In this document: piece by piece, positions 6,871-7,737 of the stretch
Layout: each line of letters starts with the position of its first letter
How positions within the stretch are numbered: the stretch's first letter is position 1
Source: VBAS01 sp044867875
GTDB taxonomy: Bacteria; Bacteroidota; Bacteroidia; Chitinophagales; Chitinophagaceae
Assembly: GCA_044867875.1 (NCBI GenBank)
Contig: JBIOVR010000166.1
Location: forward strand, 1-7,737
DNA length: 7,737 nucleotides
Direction of reading: 5' to 3'
Made by a program: the position numbers and the translations under genes
The notes under the pieces: model-generated
Databases searched by the model: none
The model's input: only the letters and a program-made list of their open reading frames with translations
What the model was told of the DNA's origin: nothing

Positions 6871-6991
6871 CCTGCCGGGAAATACCGTATCCAACACGGC
6901 AGGTATAGTTCGCTACCGGCGAATATTCGGGCTGAACCAAATCATCTACCAAACACATTAAAGACCCCGGCACTGTCGGGGTTATTTTTTT
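6871..6991 (+). ncRNA. Candidate structured RNA or attenuator ending in an intrinsic terminator
   Basis: The noncoding gap 6765-7033 has no plausible ORF. From 6871 it is noticeably more GC-rich and full of pairing segments. CCTGCCG (6871-6877) pairs with CGGCAGG (6897-6903) over a 19-base loop. TTCGC (6909-6913) pairs with GCGAA (6919-6923) over a 5-base loop, and ACCCCG/CGGGGT forms the terminator. In addition TGCCGGG (6873-6879) can pair with CCCGGCA (6966-6972), which would break both the first stem and the terminator. That is the layout of an attenuator or riboswitch, although it matches no class I recognise. Alternatives are an independent small RNA or the 3' untranslated region of the permease transcript. 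No clear promoter was found for an independent RNA. Confidence 0.35.
6964..6991 (+). terminator. Intrinsic (Rho-independent) terminator
   Basis: ACCCCG (6964-6969) pairs with CGGGGT (6977-6982) over a 7-base loop, followed by TATTTTTTT (6983-6991). The 6-bp stem with five G-C pairs directly followed by a T-run is a textbook intrinsic terminator on the plus strand. It would end the permease transcript or a small RNA, and it insulates the next gene, which has its own -7 box downstream. Confidence 0.8.
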
Positions 6992-7012
6992 ATTAGTAAC
7001 CGCCCATGCACC

Positions 7013-7020
7013 TATTTTTG
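7013..7020 (+). promoter_or_regulatory. Bacteroidota -7 promoter box for the small membrane protein gene
   Basis: TATTTTTG matches TAnnTTTG at all fixed positions and lies 13 bases before the ATG at 7034, giving a very short leader. The expected -33 position (6990-6993) reads TTAT, a partial match that overlaps the tail of the terminator. The box lies after the terminator, so this gene can be transcribed independently of the permease. Confidence 0.5.
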
Positions 7021-7033
7021 CCCAAATAACTTT

Positions 7034-7429
7034 ATGCGCTACATGAAATGGGTCGGTTTGTTTGCAGTAATTCTTTTGATCGTTTCTTGTTTTTTACCCT
7101 GGGTGAATATTGCTTCAAAAAATATTGTGGTAAGTGGTGTAGAATCAACCGGAACAAATTTTGGTAAACCTGGCTATACTCATTTTGTAATGAGTTTCTT
7201 CTTCATCATTTTTCATTTTATTCCAAGACTTTGGGCCAAACGATGTAATTTATTAGTAGTTGCATTGAATATAGCATGGGCCATAAGAAATTATTTTATT
7301 ATTTCCATGTGTAGAGAAGGAGAGTGTCCTGAAAAACAAATCGGGTTGTGGCTTGTATTGCTTGCGTCAGTTCTGGTATTGGTCGCTGCGTTATTCCCTG
7401 ATATAAAATTGAATGAAGAAAAGAAATAA
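7034..7429 (+). CDS. Small four-helix membrane protein, conserved Bacteroidota type, function unknown
   Basis: A 131-residue integral membrane protein. Helices lie at about 5-24, 50-66, 71-91 and 104-121. Positive charges (MRYMK at the N-terminus, WAKR at 67-70) put both ends and the middle loop inside. Two loops are then outside: 25-49, containing GTNFGKPGYTH (40-50), and 92-103, containing CREGECPEK (93-101) with Cys93 and Cys98. The outside cysteines could form a disulphide or bind a metal or cofactor. I recognise the pattern as a widespread hypothetical family in Bacteroidota but know no function. An ATG at 7043 (Met4) is an alternative start; 7034 is kept because of its distance from the -7 box. 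The stop codon lies one base from that of the converging transporter gene. Confidence 0.8.
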   Translation: MRYMKWVGLFAVILLIVSCFLPWVNIASKNIVVSGVESTGTNFGKPGYTHFVMSFFFIIFHFIPRLWAKRCNLLVVALNIAWAIRNYFIISMCREGECPEKQIGLWLVLLASVLVLVAALFPDIKLNEEKK

Positions 7430-7430
7430 G

Positions 7431-7737
7431 TTATCCTTCAAATAATTTGGCTACACCAAATGCGGCACCTGCGGCGGCTGCACCAATTAACATAACTCTT
7501 ACTGCGCCCCACCATGGATTGACACCAGTGATCTTACTCTTGAACCATCCAAAAACAAAAAGACATAATAGTGTAACTATTACAGAAATTTTTAATCCTT
7601 CAGTTGGTGAATCAACAAAAAAATAGGGGCTTAGAGGAACAAGACCTCCGAACACATAAGAAAGTCCAATGTTCAATGCAGATTTCGTTGCTCTTTTTGG
7701 ATCAGGTTTTTCTAAACCTAATTCATACTTCATCATA
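7431..7737 (-). CDS. VIT1/CCC1-family Fe/Mn transporter, C-terminal part (5' end outside window)
   Basis: The last 101 residues or so of a membrane transporter that runs off the window edge. The visible start, MMKYELGLEKPDPKRA, matches the internal segment of VIT1/CCC1 proteins, where an ELGLE-P motif precedes the third membrane helix; the two Met codons at 7736-7731 are therefore probably internal. Three hydrophobic segments follow at about 22-42 (LSYVFGGLVPLSPYFF), 48-66 and 77-97 (a Gly/Ala-rich helix). The ANPW-like element is GVNPWWGAV (71-79). The family moves ferrous iron or manganese out of the cytosol, in bacteria often for detoxification. Only the C-terminal half is seen, so an N-terminal ferritin-like fusion, known in some bacterial members, cannot be excluded. 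Confidence 0.85.
   Translation of the reverse strand, partial: MMKYELGLEKPDPKRATKSALNIGLSYVFGGLVPLSPYFFVDSPTEGLKISVIVTLLCLFVFGWFKSKITGVNPWWGAVRVMLIGAAAAGAAFGVAKLFEG

Noticed and set aside
6836..6913. About 26 codons open on the minus strand in the noncoding gap
   Set aside because: No start codon, a stop just upstream, and too short to be convincing; it may be a chance open stretch or an old remnant.
6902..6917. GGTA-loop-TACC with TAGTTCG, resembling a tRNA T-arm
   Set aside because: No acceptor stem, anticodon arm or D-arm can be built around it, so it is not a tRNA gene.
7731..7736. Tandem ATG codons as the true start of the transporter gene
   Set aside because: MMKYELGLEKPDPKRA is an internal VIT1/CCC1 motif; a protein starting here would lack the first helices of the family.
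1..7737. CRISPR array, insertion sequence, prophage or defence island
   Set aside because: No regularly spaced repeats, transposase or integrase motifs, terminal repeats or nuclease/toxin genes were seen on either strand.

Overview
The window looks like chromosomal DNA of a Bacteroidota member, probably of the Chitinophagaceae type. The reasons are AT-rich coding DNA, Bacteroidota-style -7 promoter boxes (TAnnTTTG) just before start codons, almost no Shine-Dalgarno sequences, and protein families with a recognisable Bacteroidota flavour: a rhomboid beginning with an IGDDDSD motif, an ABC-F protein with a degenerate second Walker A, a secreted DUF1080 protein, and a small membrane protein with NFGKPGY and CREGEC motifs. 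Placement below phylum level is inference from protein resemblance, not from a marker gene.

Layout. Positions 1-1216 (+) hold the 3' part of a beta-lactamase-fold serine hydrolase with a C-terminal DUF3471-like domain; its SxxK nucleophile motif lies upstream of the window. Positions 1278-1976 (+) encode a rhomboid-family intramembrane serine protease with catalytic Ser and His in place. Positions 2057-3682 (+) encode a YbiT-like ABC-F protein whose two ATP sites are unequal. It converges on a minus-strand pair: 4622-5215 (secreted DUF1080 / 3-keto-disaccharide hydrolase domain protein) followed 29 nt later by 3699-4592 (five membrane helices plus a C-terminal SRPBCC-like domain). Divergent from that pair is 5304-6764 (+), an APC-superfamily amino acid permease. 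A 269-bp noncoding stretch (6765-7033) holds a GC-rich structured segment ending in a clear intrinsic terminator. Next come a small four-helix membrane protein (7034-7429, +) and, converging on it with one base between the stop codons, the C-terminal part of a VIT1/CCC1-type iron/manganese transporter (7431 to window end, -).

The genes do not form one obvious pathway. They read as ordinary housekeeping and envelope genes: proteolysis, translation-factor ATPase, amino acid transport, sugar-derivative hydrolysis and metal transport. No phage, IS element, CRISPR array, tRNA, rRNA or defence system was seen. The items most worth a second look are the attenuator-like arrangement at 6871-6991, the coordinated loss of one ATP site in the ABC-F protein, the predicted outward-facing SRPBCC domain, and short repeats or dyads at three promoter regions.
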